NCBI GenBank assembly: GCA_963810815.1
Contig: CAWEPB010000006.1
Span: 93,732 to 157,731 of the forward strand
DNA: 64,000 bases
DNA from: CAVQWT01 sp963810815
Lineage (GTDB): Bacteria; Pseudomonadota; Gammaproteobacteria; Burkholderiales; Casimicrobiaceae
Direction of reading: 5' to 3'
Part shown: positions 26,284 to 34,376 of the stretch, one piece after another
Position numbering within the stretch: the stretch's first letter is position 1
How the letters are laid out: each line of letters begins with the position of its first letter
Position numbers and translations under genes: made by a program
The notes under the pieces: model-generated
Told to the model about the DNA's origin: nothing
Databases searched by the model: none
Seen by the model: the letters and a program-made list of their open reading frames with translations, nothing else

Positions 26284-26306
26284 ATCAACTATATGAGTTT
26301 CTTGAT
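26284..26306. promoter_or_regulatory. Candidate ArsR operator
   Basis: The inverted repeat ATCAA (26284-26288) / TTGAT (26302-26306) spans the arsR -10 and most of the spacer. An inner AACT/AGTT pair lies at 26287-26290 and 26296-26299. Position and symmetry suit ArsR autorepression; the exact sequence is not a proven operator. Confidence 0.5.
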
Positions 26307-26315
26307 CCGTGTCAA
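26288..26315 (-). promoter_or_regulatory. Consensus-like sigma-70 promoter of arsR
   Basis: On the minus strand: TTGACA (26315 to 26310), a 16-base spacer, TATAGT (26293 to 26288). Transcription would start about 26281, three bases before the arsR ATG. The -35 lies inside the FNR-like box of the divergent operon. Confidence 0.75.
26302..26315 (+). promoter_or_regulatory. FNR/Anr box of the molybdoenzyme operon
   Basis: TTGATCCGTGTCAA matches TTGAT-N4-ATCAA at nine of ten positions. A -10-like TCAAAT lies at 26338-26343; transcription would then start near 26350, which puts the box centre at -41.5, the standard class II FNR activator position. The leader would be about 74 bases. Confidence 0.7.
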
Positions 26316-26423
26316 CTCGGCCGTCTTCACGTGCGTGTCAAATCCGCCTGAGGCAAGCCGTGCACGCACGGACTGCAAGGCCCGAACGCATCGAAGTTGG
26401 ATTGCAGCCACGGAGGCAAGTTC

Positions 26424-28979
26424 ATGAGATTGACGAGAAGGCAGTTCATCCAGGCGTCGTTCGCCACGGCGGCCATGCTCGCCGCCGGATGCGCAACGCA
26501 GGCGACGTCCCCCGTCACCAGCGCGATGGCGGTGCGCAAGGCGAAGACCGCCGGCGCAGCCAAGGGCGACTGGGTCGCCAGCACCTGCCAGGGCTGCACG
26601 CAGTGGTGCGCGATCCAGATCTTCGTCGCGGACGGCCGAGCGGTGCGCGTGCGCGGCAATCCGATGTCGAAGACCAACCACGGCTACGTCTGCCCCCGCG
26701 GCCACCTGATCCCGCAGCAGGTCTACGACCCGGACCGGATCAAGGTGCCGATGAAGCGGACCAATCCGGCCAAGGGCCGCGGCGTCGACCCGAAATTCGT
26801 GCCGATCACCTGGGACGAGGCGCTCGACACCGTCGCCGACCGGATGCTCGAGCTGCGCAGGAACAACGAGGCGCACAAGCTCGTGTACATCCGCGGCCGC
26901 TACTCGCCGACCTCGACCGAGCTCCTCTACGGCACGCTGCCGAAGGTCTACGGCACCACCAACTACTTCTCGCACAGCGCGATCTGCGCCGAAGCCGAGA
27001 AGATGGGCCCGGGGCTCACGCAGGGCTTCTTCGGTTACCGCGACTACGACCTCGAGAAGACGAACTGCCTCGTGATCTGGGGCTGCGATCCGCTCGCCTC
27101 CAACCGCATGGTCCCCAACACGATCCACCGCTTCCACGAGATCGTGGCGCGCGGGACGGTGATCACCGTCGACCCGCGCCTGTCCAATGCCGCCGCGAAG
27201 TCGCAGGAGTGGCTGCCGGTCAAGCCGGGCACCGACGGCGCGCTGGCCGGCGCGATGGCGCACGTGCTGCTGACCGAAGGCCTGTGGAACAAGGAATTCG
27301 TCGGCGACTTCAAGGACGGCAAGAACCTGTTCGTCGCCGGCCAGCCGGTCGACGAGGCGGCCTTCGCCGAGAAGGAGACGTTCGGCCTCGTGAAGTGGTG
27401 GAACCTCGAGCTCAAGGACCGCACGCCGGCCTGGGGCGAGAAGGAAACGCTGATCCCGGCGGCGCAGATCGTCCGCGTGACGCGCGCGATGGGCAAGGCG
27501 GCTCCGAAGACCGCCGTCTGGATGGGCCCGGGCGTGGCGATGAACCCGCGCGGGACCTACGCCGCGATGGCGGTGCATGCACTCAACGGCCTGCTCGGCT
27601 CGATCGACGTCGAGGGTGGCGTCTGGCAGTCGAGCAGCGTGCCGATCGCCGCATTCCCGAAATCCGACGCCTACCTGGACGACATCGCCAAGGGCGCCGG
27701 CAAGTTCAAGAAGCTCGACGGCCGCGGCGCCAAGGACATGCCGGCGATGATGAACGCGCGCCCCGGCAGCGGCGTGGTGACCAACAACATCGCCAACGGC
27801 ATGCTGAAGGACCCGGGCGCCGCCAAGGTCGTGCTCTGCTCGTGGGCGAACTTCAACTTCTCCTGCACCGGCGCCCAGCGCTGGGACAAGGCGCTGGCCG
27901 CCGTGCCGTTCTTCGTGCACATGGTGACCAACCCGTCGGAAATGACCCAGTTCGCCGACATCGTGCTGCCGGCGACGTTCAACTCGGCCGAGGGCTGGTC
28001 GATCGTCACCAACATGGGCAACGGCGTCGGCTACGCGTCGATCCAGCAGGGCGCGGTCAAGCGGCTGTGGGACGTGAAGCAGGAGGAGACCGAGGTCGTC
28101 TGGCTGCTGGCCGAAAAGCTGAAGGCCAAGGGCTTCCCGAACCTCTTCGACTACTACTCGAAGGAGTTCAAGGATCCCGAAACCGGCAAGGCGCCGACCA
28201 CCGCGATGGAGTTCAGCGAGATCGCCGCCAAGATGACCAGCGCGACGCTGTGGATGCCGAAGGAACCGCTGAAGGGCGATGCGCCGGTCGCCGGCTGGGC
28301 CGACTTCCGCAAGAAGGGCATGTTCAGCGGCGCCAGGTACACGCTGAAGAAGGGCTGGGGCGGCAAGTTCGCGACCGCGACCAAGAAGTTCGAGTTCTAC
28401 AGCGAGACCGCGAAGAAGGGCCTGCTCGAGCACGCCAAGAAGTACGAGACGACCGTCGACGACATCATGACCGTCAGCGGCTACGTCGCGCGCGGCGACG
28501 TCGCCTTCGTCCCGCACTACGAACCGCCCAAGCGGCACGGCAGCCTCGAGGAGTTCCCGTTCACCTTCGTCGATTACAAGTCCCGCCTGAACCGCGAGGG
28601 CCGGTCGGCCAACCTCACCTGGTACCAGGAGTTCAAGAAGGTCGACCCGGGCGACGTGTCGTGGGACGACGTGCTGAAGATGAACCCGGTCGACGGCGCG
28701 AAACTGGGCCTGAAGACCGGCGACACGGTGAAGATCACCTCCCCCGCCGGCGCGATGGTCACCAAGCTCAAGCTGTGGGAAGGCGTGCGCCCGGGCACCG
28801 TCGCGAAGTGCTACGGCCAGGGACACTGGGCTTACGGCCGCGTCGCGGCAAAGGACTACGCCAAGGCGCTGCCCAGGGGTGGCAGCAACAACGACATCCT
28901 GGTCGACGACTACGACCGCCTGAGCGGCGCCACGGCGCGCAACGGCGGCTTCACCGGCGTCAAGATCCAGAAAGCCTGA
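26424..28979 (+). CDS. Tat-exported molybdopterin oxidoreductase, Arr/Arx/Psr group catalytic subunit
   Basis: An 851-residue DMSO-reductase-superfamily enzyme. ATG 26424 has GGAGG seven bases upstream and begins a twin-arginine signal, MRLTRRQFIQASFATAAML, so the enzyme acts in the periplasm. A [4Fe-4S] motif follows as STCQGCTQWCAIQ (Cys near 55-62) and VCPRGH. IRGRYSPTST (RGRY at 157-160), SHSAICAEAEKMGPG and GYRDYDLEKT then resemble respiratory arsenate reductase (ArrA) and the alternative arsenite oxidase (ArxA). LVIWGCDPLASNRM places Cys near the Mo ligand region. The arsenic genes next door favour an arsenic substrate. The neighbouring rhodanese protein leaves polysulfide, thiosulfate or selenium oxyanions possible. 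The direction of catalysis is not decidable by eye. Confidence 0.88.
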   Translation: MRLTRRQFIQASFATAAMLAAGCATQATSPVTSAMAVRKAKTAGAAKGDWVASTCQGCTQWCAIQIFVADGRAVRVRGNPMSKTNHGYVCPRGHLIPQQVYDPDRIKVPMKRTNPAKGRGVDPKFVPITWDEALDTVADRMLELRRNNEAHKLVYIRGRYSPTSTELLYGTLPKVYGTTNYFSHSAICAEAEKMGPGLTQGFFGYRDYDLEKTNCLVIWGCDPLASNRMVPNTIHRFHEIVARGTVITVDPRLSNAAAKSQEWLPVKPGTDGALAGAMAHVLLTEGLWNKEFVGDFKDGKNLFVAGQPVDEAAFAEKETFGLVKWWNLELKDRTPAWGEKETLIPAAQIVRVTRAMGKAAPKTAVWMGPGVAMNPRGTYAAMAVHALNGLLGSIDVEGGVWQSSSVPIAAFPKSDAYLDDIAKGAGKFKKLDGRGAKDMPAMMNARPGSGVVTNNIANGMLKDPGAAKVVLCSWANFNFSCTGAQRWDKALAAVPFFVHMVTNPSEMTQFADIVLPATFNSAEGWSIVTNMGNGVGYASIQQGAVKRLWDVKQEETEVVWLLAEKLKAKGFPNLFDYYSKEFKDPETGKAPTTAMEFSEIAAKMTSATLWMPKEPLKGDAPVAGWADFRKKGMFSGARYTLKKGWGGKFATATKKFEFYSETAKKGLLEHAKKYETTVDDIMTVSGYVARGDVAFVPHYEPPKRHGSLEEFPFTFVDYKSRLNREGRSANLTWYQEFKKVDPGDVSWDDVLKMNPVDGAKLGLKTGDTVKITSPAGAMVTKLKLWEGVRPGTVAKCYGQGHWAYGRVAAKDYAKALPRGGSNNDILVDDYDRLSGATARNGGFTGVKIQKA

Positions 28980-29004
28980 CCCCTACCTGCGCTAACGGAG
29001 AAGA

Positions 29005-29781
29005 ATGATGGCAAGACTTGGAATGGTCATCGACCTGCAGCGGTGCGTGGGTTGCGGCGCCTGTGCGTTCGCGTGCAAGGCGGAGAACAACACGCGCGAT
29101 CGCGCCGACGGCCAGAGCTTCAACTGGGCCGATTTCGTGATGAAGTCCGAAGGAACGTTCCCGAACACCACGCACTGGGTGATGCCGGTGCTGTGCAACC
29201 ACTGCTCCGACGCGCCCTGCGTCAAGGCGTGCCCGGTGACGCCGAAGGCGATGTACAAGACGCCCGAGGGCATCACCATGCACGACGACGAGCTGTGCAT
29301 CGGCTGCCGGATGTGCCAGAACGCGTGTCCGTACAGCCACGCCGAGCTCAACACGACCAGCCTCGACGGCGAGACCTACAGCGTGATCAGTTTCAACGCC
29401 TTCGGCGCGTCGACGCAGCCGAAGTGGGACGATGCCACGTCGGCCATCCCGGGCTGCACGGCGTCGGGCGCGCTCACCGCCAAGACCGCGGGCGCGACGC
29501 CGCCGGCGCTGAACCGGTTCGCGGCGGGCGGCGACGTCGACCCGGTCCGCAAGGCCGGCGTGGTCGAGAAGTGCACGTTCTGCTACCACCGCACCAGCAA
29601 CGGCCTGCAACCGGCGTGCGTCGAGGTCTGCCCGTCGAAGGCGCGGATCTTCGGCGACCAGGAGGATGCGAACTCCGACATCGCCAAGGTGCTGAAGGCG
29701 CAGAAGTCGTTCCGCCTGCAGGAGGACAAGGGCACCCAGCCGAACGTACACTACGTCGGCAAGTACAGCGCCCGCGGCTGA
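29005..29781 (+). CDS. Four-cluster ferredoxin-like electron transfer subunit
   Basis: A 258-residue beta subunit of the adjacent molybdoenzyme (ArrB/PsrB/DmsB type). Four cysteine groups are present: CVGCGACAFACKAENN, CNHCSDAPCVKACPV, CIGCRMCQNACPYSHAE, and C-terminal CTFCYHRTSNGLQPACVEVC. They give four [4Fe-4S] clusters that relay electrons between the Mo site and a quinone or cytochrome partner. It has no signal peptide; it presumably travels with the catalytic subunit through Tat. The insert around residues 130-180 (ATSAIPGCTASGALTAKTAG) is longer than in DmsB. It starts 25 bases after the alpha subunit. No NrfD-like membrane subunit follows. Confidence 0.92.
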   Translation: MMARLGMVIDLQRCVGCGACAFACKAENNTRDRADGQSFNWADFVMKSEGTFPNTTHWVMPVLCNHCSDAPCVKACPVTPKAMYKTPEGITMHDDELCIGCRMCQNACPYSHAELNTTSLDGETYSVISFNAFGASTQPKWDDATSAIPGCTASGALTAKTAGATPPALNRFAAGGDVDPVRKAGVVEKCTFCYHRTSNGLQPACVEVCPSKARIFGDQEDANSDIAKVLKAQKSFRLQEDKGTQPNVHYVGKYSARG

Positions 29782-29806
29782 ACGCCGAGGCTCACCGGCA
29801 GTCCTG

Positions 29807-29832
29807 GGGGCGGGGTTACCCCGCCCCTTTTT
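29807..29832 (+). terminator. Strong hairpin with T run inside the molybdoenzyme operon
   Basis: A perfect 9-bp stem GGGGCGGGG / CCCCGCCCC with a three-base loop, followed by TTTTT. It lies between the FeS subunit and the chaperone gene, so it should greatly reduce chaperone expression relative to the enzyme subunits. Confidence 0.85.
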
Positions 29833-29848
29833 CATTGCAGGAGCATGG

Positions 29849-30481
29849 ATGACGCAAGACGACCTGGAGCGCGGGGCTGCCCGCGCCGACCTCTGCCGCT
29901 TTCTGGCCGCGTGCTACTACCAGCCGGGCCCGGAGTTCACCGAGGAGAAGCTGTTCGACTCCATGTTCGCTGCCGCGGCACGCGTGGGCCCGGACTTCGC
30001 GGCGCGGGCGCGACGATTGGGCGAAGCGTTCGCCGCGGAGGACCCGGAGAACCTGTTGGTCGACTACACCCGCCTGTTTCTGGGTCCCGTCGACACCCTC
30101 GCCAAGCCCTACGGGTCGGTCTGGCTGGAAGGCCAGCAGGCACTGATGCAGGACTCGACGATGGCGGTCCAGCAGCTCTACGACGAGGGCGGGTTCGAGA
30201 TCGACGACGACTTCCGGGAGTTGCCGGACCACGTCGCCGCCGAGCTCGAGTTTCTCTACCTGCTCATCTTCCGGGAAACCGAAGCGGCGCAGAAGGACGA
30301 CCGCGACCGGCTGGCGGCCGTGACCGCGCTGCGCACGCGCTTCCTGTCCGACCACCTGGGCGCCTGGGTAGGTCCCTTCACGAAGGCCGTTGCGGACGGT
30401 GCGCAGACGCCGTTCTACCGGGAGCTGGCCGAACTCACCCGGCGCTTCGTCGGCGCGGAAGCGGGCGGCAGTCCGCCGTGA
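29849..30481 (+). CDS. TorD/DmsD-family molybdoenzyme chaperone
   Basis: A 210-residue all-helical cytosolic protein. It binds Tat-signal or core regions of a DMSO-reductase-family apoenzyme and helps cofactor insertion before export. Seen: LCRFLAACYYQPGPEF, VDYTRLFLGP, the family signature KPYGSVWLEG, and LPDHVAAELEFLYLLIF. ATG 29849 has AGGAG six bases upstream; a second ATG four bases earlier is out of frame. It sits behind a terminator hairpin after the FeS subunit gene, and its client is presumably the adjacent Mo enzyme. Confidence 0.92.
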   Translation: MTQDDLERGAARADLCRFLAACYYQPGPEFTEEKLFDSMFAAAARVGPDFAARARRLGEAFAAEDPENLLVDYTRLFLGPVDTLAKPYGSVWLEGQQALMQDSTMAVQQLYDEGGFEIDDDFRELPDHVAAELEFLYLLIFRETEAAQKDDRDRLAAVTALRTRFLSDHLGAWVGPFTKAVADGAQTPFYRELAELTRRFVGAEAGGSPP

Positions 30482-30524
30482 CCCGGGCGCCCCACGGATG
30501 AGCGCCAACCCCGCTTCCGATCCC

Positions 30525-30553
30525 GTGGCCGAGTCCTGAGAGGCGTCGGCCAC
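30525..30553. terminator. Hairpin between convergent operons
   Basis: An 8-bp stem, GTGGCCGA / TCGGCCAC, with a 13-base loop lies in the 101-base gap between the chaperone gene and the convergent rhodanese gene. There is no T run. Confidence 0.4.
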
Positions 30554-30582
30554 GAGGTGCCGCGACGGTCATGCGCCGTCCT

Positions 30583-31581
30583 TCAGCGCGCCGTCACCAT
30601 CGGGTAGTCCCTCTGATCCGCCGGAAAGCGCTTCGACGGCGCGATCAGCACGTCGTTGCGACTCCAGCCCATCATGCCGTACTGCAGTCCGCGCGCGTTG
30701 TAGCCCATCGTCGCCAGCACGTAGCTCATGCCGACGGTGGTCTGGCCGTTGTAGTCGACGATGACGATTCGCCGCCCGAGCGGCAGGCCGGCGAGGTTGC
30801 CCGTCTGGTAGAGCGTGGCGGCCGGCACGCTGACGGCACCCTTGATGTGACCCTTGGCGTAGTCCTCGGGCCTGCGCGTGTCGACGACGAACGGATCGTT
30901 GGCCGGATTGGCGTCGGCAAGCAGGGTCTGCACCGCCTCGGCGGTCATCGAGACCGCGGTGTCCGCCGCCTCCACGGCGGCGCCGCGCGCGACCAGGATG
31001 TCGGCGAGGTCCATGCCCCGGGTCGCGACCACGGGGTGCGCCCAGGAGACCGCCGCCGCCGTCGGCGTGATGTCCACCGGGTAGTCCTGCTGCGTCCCGG
31101 GGAAGCGCGTCGCCGATCCGAGCGCGGCATCGTTCTTCGACCAGCCCATGGTGCCCCACTCCAGCTGCATCGCGCTGTAGCCCATCAGGTTGAGTACGGT
31201 CACCGGTCCGATGGCGCCGGTGCCCGTATAGCAGTAGGCGACGATCGGCTTGTCCTTCGGCGGCAGCTTGGCGAGATTCGCCGGCTTCCAGAAGGCTCCC
31301 CGGGGAATGTTGATCGAGCCCTTGATGTGCGCTTTGGCGTAGTCGCCCGGGGCGCAGACGCTGATCAGGAACGGATCGTTCGCAGGATCGGCATCGGTGA
31401 GCAGCGCGTGCAGCCGCTCGGCCGGCATCACCAACACCTTGCCGCTGACGGCGAGGGCATCCGCGGCGTCGGCGATCCGGGTGAATTCATCCCGCGGAGC
31501 GGGCGTCGTCGCGCATCCGGCGGCGAGCAGCGCCGCCGCGATGGCGAGGGAAAGTGCGGTGGGAATCGAAAGGCGTTTCAT
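30583..31581 (-). CDS. Periplasmic lipoprotein with two rhodanese domains
   Basis: A 332-residue exported protein. The signal ends in the lipobox ALLAAGC (Cys near 22). Two rhodanese-like domains follow. The first (about 45-150) has VAYCYTGTG at the active-site loop, so a catalytic cysteine is present. The second (about 205-325) has VDYNGQTT, where tyrosine replaces the cysteine, so it is probably non-catalytic. Each ends in a similar GTMGWSKND / GMMGWSRND motif, suggesting domain duplication. Sulfane-sulfur or metalloid-thiol handling beside the periplasmic Mo enzyme is an inference. ATG 31581 has GGAGAT six bases upstream. It is the last gene of the seven-gene operon, after a 113-base gap. 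Confidence 0.85.
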   Translation of the reverse strand: MKRLSIPTALSLAIAAALLAAGCATTPAPRDEFTRIADAADALAVSGKVLVMPAERLHALLTDADPANDPFLISVCAPGDYAKAHIKGSINIPRGAFWKPANLAKLPPKDKPIVAYCYTGTGAIGPVTVLNLMGYSAMQLEWGTMGWSKNDAALGSATRFPGTQQDYPVDITPTAAAVSWAHPVVATRGMDLADILVARGAAVEAADTAVSMTAEAVQTLLADANPANDPFVVDTRRPEDYAKGHIKGAVSVPAATLYQTGNLAGLPLGRRIVIVDYNGQTTVGMSYVLATMGYNARGLQYGMMGWSRNDVLIAPSKRFPADQRDYPMVTAR

Positions 31582-31694
31582 GACATCTCCTTCAATGATC
31601 GGCTGGGCCCAGGCGCGGTGGCCCGCCGATCGGGGGCTTCGCGCGACTTGTGCAGCAATCCGGCGCCATCGGACACACGACGTTCGACCGCCGG

Positions 31695-31949
31695 TCACGG
31701 CGTTTCGACGAACCGTGCCGTCAGCTTGCGTGCGGTGGGCGCCAGGAAATAGATGACCGGCACGCCGACGACGTACGCGATCAGGAAGGCGCGCGCCCAG
31801 CGCGCGACGAAATCGGGCACCGGGCCGACATTGACCATCGTGATGACGAAGGTCATGACGAAGATCATCATCGCGCCCATCAGCAACGAGAACACCAGGT
31901 GGAAGCGACGCTTGGGCAGCTTGGTCATGATTGGAGGTCCCTGAGTCAT
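31695..31949 (-). CDS. DUF2798-type two-helix membrane protein
   Basis: An 84-residue protein with two hydrophobic segments, FSLLMGAMMIFVMTFVITMV and FLIAYVVGVPVIYFLAP, and a basic C-terminus (RKLTARF). It fits the DUF2798 family of small inner-membrane proteins of unknown function. I chose ATG 31949 because it overlaps the CcdA stop as ATGA; ATG 31928 is an alternative. It is the sixth gene of the operon. Confidence 0.7.
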   Translation of the reverse strand: MTQGPPIMTKLPKRRFHLVFSLLMGAMMIFVMTFVITMVNVGPVPDFVARWARAFLIAYVVGVPVIYFLAPTARKLTARFVETP

Positions 31950-32626
31950 AGAAGGTTGAGGCCCTGCGCGATCCACCACAGGCCGGCGGCGAACATGACC
32001 AGCGCGAACGCGCGCCGCCCGGGAATCCACGCCTGGACGGGAGCAAAACGGCGAGCCAGCGCCGACGCCGCGGAGGGCATGGCACCGGCCACCAGCAGCA
32101 GCACGCTGTGCCCCAGCCCGTAGGCCAGCAGCAGCGCGGCGCCCCACAGCATCGACATGCCGAACAGCGCGCCCGACCCGGCCAGCGCCAGGGCGGCGGC
32201 CAGCGCCGGGGTCGCGCATGGGCTCATCACCGTGCCGATCAACGCGCCGAGCACCGCGGCGCCACCCATGCCCGATCGCGCGAGGCGCCGCTCGACGGAG
32301 GCCGGAAGGCGCAGGGCGCACGACGCCGGGTCGGTGCGCCACAACCAGACGGCAGCGCCGGCGACGACGGCCCCGACGGCGATCGACCACGGACCGGGCA
32401 GCGCCCCCAGCAGCAGGCCGAGGCGAGCGGCGAGCAGCCCCAGTGCCAGCAAGGCGACGTTCATTCCCGCGACGAACGCCAATGCCAGCGCCCAGGCGCG
32501 GCGCGGCGTGGTTGCCTGCCCGCCGACGTAGCCGACGGCGACCGGGACGGCGGCCAGCACGCAGGGTGCCGCGGATGTCAGCAGGCCGCCCAGCAATGCG
32601 GCGACGAGGCTCTCGACGCCGGTCAT
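31946..32626 (-). CDS. CcdA/DsbD-like thiol-electron transmembrane transporter
   Basis: A 226-residue, about six-helix protein that should pass reducing equivalents from cytosolic thioredoxin to the periplasm. The two redox cysteines sit in the expected symmetrical places: LTSAAPCVLAAVPVAVGY (helix 1) and GTVMSPCATPALAAALAL (helix 4). It overlaps the thioredoxin gene upstream by four bases (ATGA) and the DUF2798 gene downstream by four bases, a tightly coupled trio. The periplasmic acceptor is most simply the neighbouring thioredoxin, which could in turn reduce the rhodanese lipoprotein or metalloid substrates. Confidence 0.88.
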   Translation of the reverse strand: MTGVESLVAALLGGLLTSAAPCVLAAVPVAVGYVGGQATTPRRAWALALAFVAGMNVALLALGLLAARLGLLLGALPGPWSIAVGAVVAGAAVWLWRTDPASCALRLPASVERRLARSGMGGAAVLGALIGTVMSPCATPALAAALALAGSGALFGMSMLWGAALLLAYGLGHSVLLLVAGAMPSAASALARRFAPVQAWIPGRRAFALVMFAAGLWWIAQGLNLL

Positions 32627-33084
32627 GGCGAGCGTTCCGTCGACGCAAGGCCGAGCCGGGCGAGGATTTCGCCGCCGGAGATCTTGCCCATGTTGCGTCC
32701 GATCTCGCGACCCTGCGCGTCGAAGAACACCTGCGTCGGCATCAGCTGGATCCGGTAGCGCGCGATGTAGTCGCGGGTCTTCAGGATGTCGACGTCGAGC
32801 ACGGAGATGCGCTGCCCATGCTCGCGCCGGAGCGCCTCCAATACCGGCTTCATGTCGCGGCAGGTGGCGCAGGCATTGGCCCCGAACTCGACCACGGTGG
32901 GCTTCCCCAGCAGCAATGTCTTCTCCACCTCGTCGACGAACCGGACCTCCGGCGCGCGCGCCGCAGCGCGTTCGGTCAGAACGTAGCCCATCCCGCCGGC
33001 GGCCACGGCCAGGCCGAGCACGGTGACGACGAGAACGCGGCGGCGGCCCGAGGGTCGGGCGACTTCACCAGCGTCATCGGTCAT
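32623..33084 (-). CDS. Membrane-anchored periplasmic thioredoxin
   Basis: A 153-residue protein. One N-terminal membrane anchor (VLVVTVLGLAVAAGGMGYVL, about 20-39) is followed by a thioredoxin fold with VVEFGANACATCRDMKPVLE (CATC active site near 75-78), VDILKTRDYIARYRI and the cis-Pro segment LMPTQVFFDAQGREI. The active site CATC rather than CGPC is typical of DsbD-partner or DsbD-gamma-like domains. It overlaps the CcdA gene, strongly suggesting that CcdA keeps it reduced. Confidence 0.88.
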   Translation of the reverse strand: MTDDAGEVARPSGRRRVLVVTVLGLAVAAGGMGYVLTERAAARAPEVRFVDEVEKTLLLGKPTVVEFGANACATCRDMKPVLEALRREHGQRISVLDVDILKTRDYIARYRIQLMPTQVFFDAQGREIGRNMGKISGGEILARLGLASTERSP

Positions 33085-33103
33085 GCTGTGGTCCTCGTGG
33101 ACA

Positions 33104-33343
33104 TCAATCGGCGGCAGCCAGCCAGTGTTCGATCTTGTCGCGGCCGGGCACGCCGCCGGCATGGACGACCTTGCCGTCGATGACCACACCGGGCGTGGAC
33201 ATCACGCCGTAGCTCATGATGTCGCGCAGCTCCTCGACCTTCGAGAGGTTGACGGCGACGCCCCGGGCCTGCGCCACCTGCTCGATCAGTGCGATGGTCG
33301 TGCGGCAGTTCGCGCAGCCGGTGCCGAGTACCTTGATGTCCAT
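33104..33343 (-). CDS. Small thioredoxin-like disulfide protein, second copy
   Basis: A 79-residue TM0996/MTH895-type protein with GTGCANCRTTIALIEQ (CxxC) and MSTPGVVIDGKVVHAGGVPG. It is about half identical by eye to the protein at 23071. It is in the middle of the seven-gene operon, 19 bases before the thioredoxin gene and 44 bases after the beta-lactamase-fold gene. An ArsP-like permease begins the same operon, repeating the permease plus TM0996 pairing seen in the ars operon. Confidence 0.87.
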   Translation of the reverse strand: MDIKVLGTGCANCRTTIALIEQVAQARGVAVNLSKVEELRDIMSYGVMSTPGVVIDGKVVHAGGVPGRDKIEHWLAAAD

Positions 33344-33387
33344 GCGAAAGCTCCTTGAATGGATGGTGCCGAGTGGGCGCGAGGCGA

Positions 33388-34330
33388 TCACTCGCGCTCG
33401 AGCTCGAGGTAGGTGCGGCTGGCGTTGCCCGGCATCAGTTCCGCTGCGTTCTGCAGGCGCATGAACGGTCGGGCGTCGAACGACTTCACCGCGGCGCTCA
33501 AGTCCACGCCGTCGTCGACCGCCCGCTTCATGTGGGCGCGCAGTGCCAGCAGATACGCCTGGGTGTCGGCGCGGGCGGTGGCAAGGTCCGTCACCCTGCC
33601 GTGGCCGGGCACGATGACTTTCGGATCGAGCGCTTCGATGACCGCGAAGCGTTTCCAGCCAGTTGCGGGTGTTGCTGACCGGAATCACGCCGAGCAGCCG
33701 GTCGACGTACACGACGTCGCCGGCGAACAGCACGCTCTTCTGCGGCAGCCAGACCATCGTGTCGCCGGGGGTGTGCGCGCCGTTGCGGTGCTCGAGCTGG
33801 AACACGACGCCGCCGAGGTCGAGGCGGGAAACGGTCCCGCTGACGAACCGCGCGGGCAGCGTGGGCACCGTGCCGTCGGCGCGGTCCTGCAGCGTGGCCT
33901 TCAGTCCCGCCAGATGATCGCCGCCGCGGGCCTGCATGTCGGCCCTGGCGTCGGCATGGGCGATGACCTCGGCGCCCTGCTCCCGGAAGTAGCCGTTGCC
34001 CAGCCAGCGATGGTCCTGCCCACCGGTGTTGATGACCCACTTCACCGGCTGTGGCGTGACCTTCTTCACCGCGTCGTGGATCTGGCGGGCGGACCGGTAG
34101 GTGGCGCCGCTGTCGATCAGCACCGCGCCGGCCGGCGTCACCACCAGGCCGAGGTTGGCATTGAGTCCTTCGTTGTCGAGGCTGCGCGGCCCCGTGTCGC
34201 CGATGTGGGCGTAGACGCCGTCGGCGACGGGCTGGAACTTCACCTCGACCGCCTGCGCGCCGGTCGCGAGCAGCATGATCGCGGCCGCGAGGGCGACCGG
34301 CGCGGGCAACGAGCGGGCGGCGAGCGGCAT
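33388..34330 (-). CDS. Exported metallo-beta-lactamase-fold protein, frameshifted
   Basis: About 314 residues. Signal peptide AAIMLLATGAQA follows ATG 34330. The fold is clear, but the usual HxHxDH motif reads NTGGQDHRWLGNGYF, so the first two histidines are missing. Later ligands remain: AHTPGDTMVWLPQ, FAGDVVYVDR and VPGHGRV. This subgroup, related to SoxH-like proteins, occurs in sulfur and quinoprotein clusters. The frame shifts at 33649, where one extra base (coding sense GAAACG-C-TTCGCG) interrupts WLETFAVIEALDPK; removing it restores the protein. Function unknown; periplasmic hydrolase or thiol/metalloid binding are possible. Confidence 0.8.
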
Positions 34331-34376
34331 GGTTCGTTTCCTCTTGGATGCGTGACCCGCCGTCGCGGCAGCGCGG

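Noticed and set aside
26424..28979. Naming the molybdoenzyme arrA or arxA
   Set aside because: The motifs fit the Arr/Arx/Psr group, but I cannot place the sequence in a clade without an alignment and tree. The absence of arxC and the presence of the rhodanese protein leave the substrate open.
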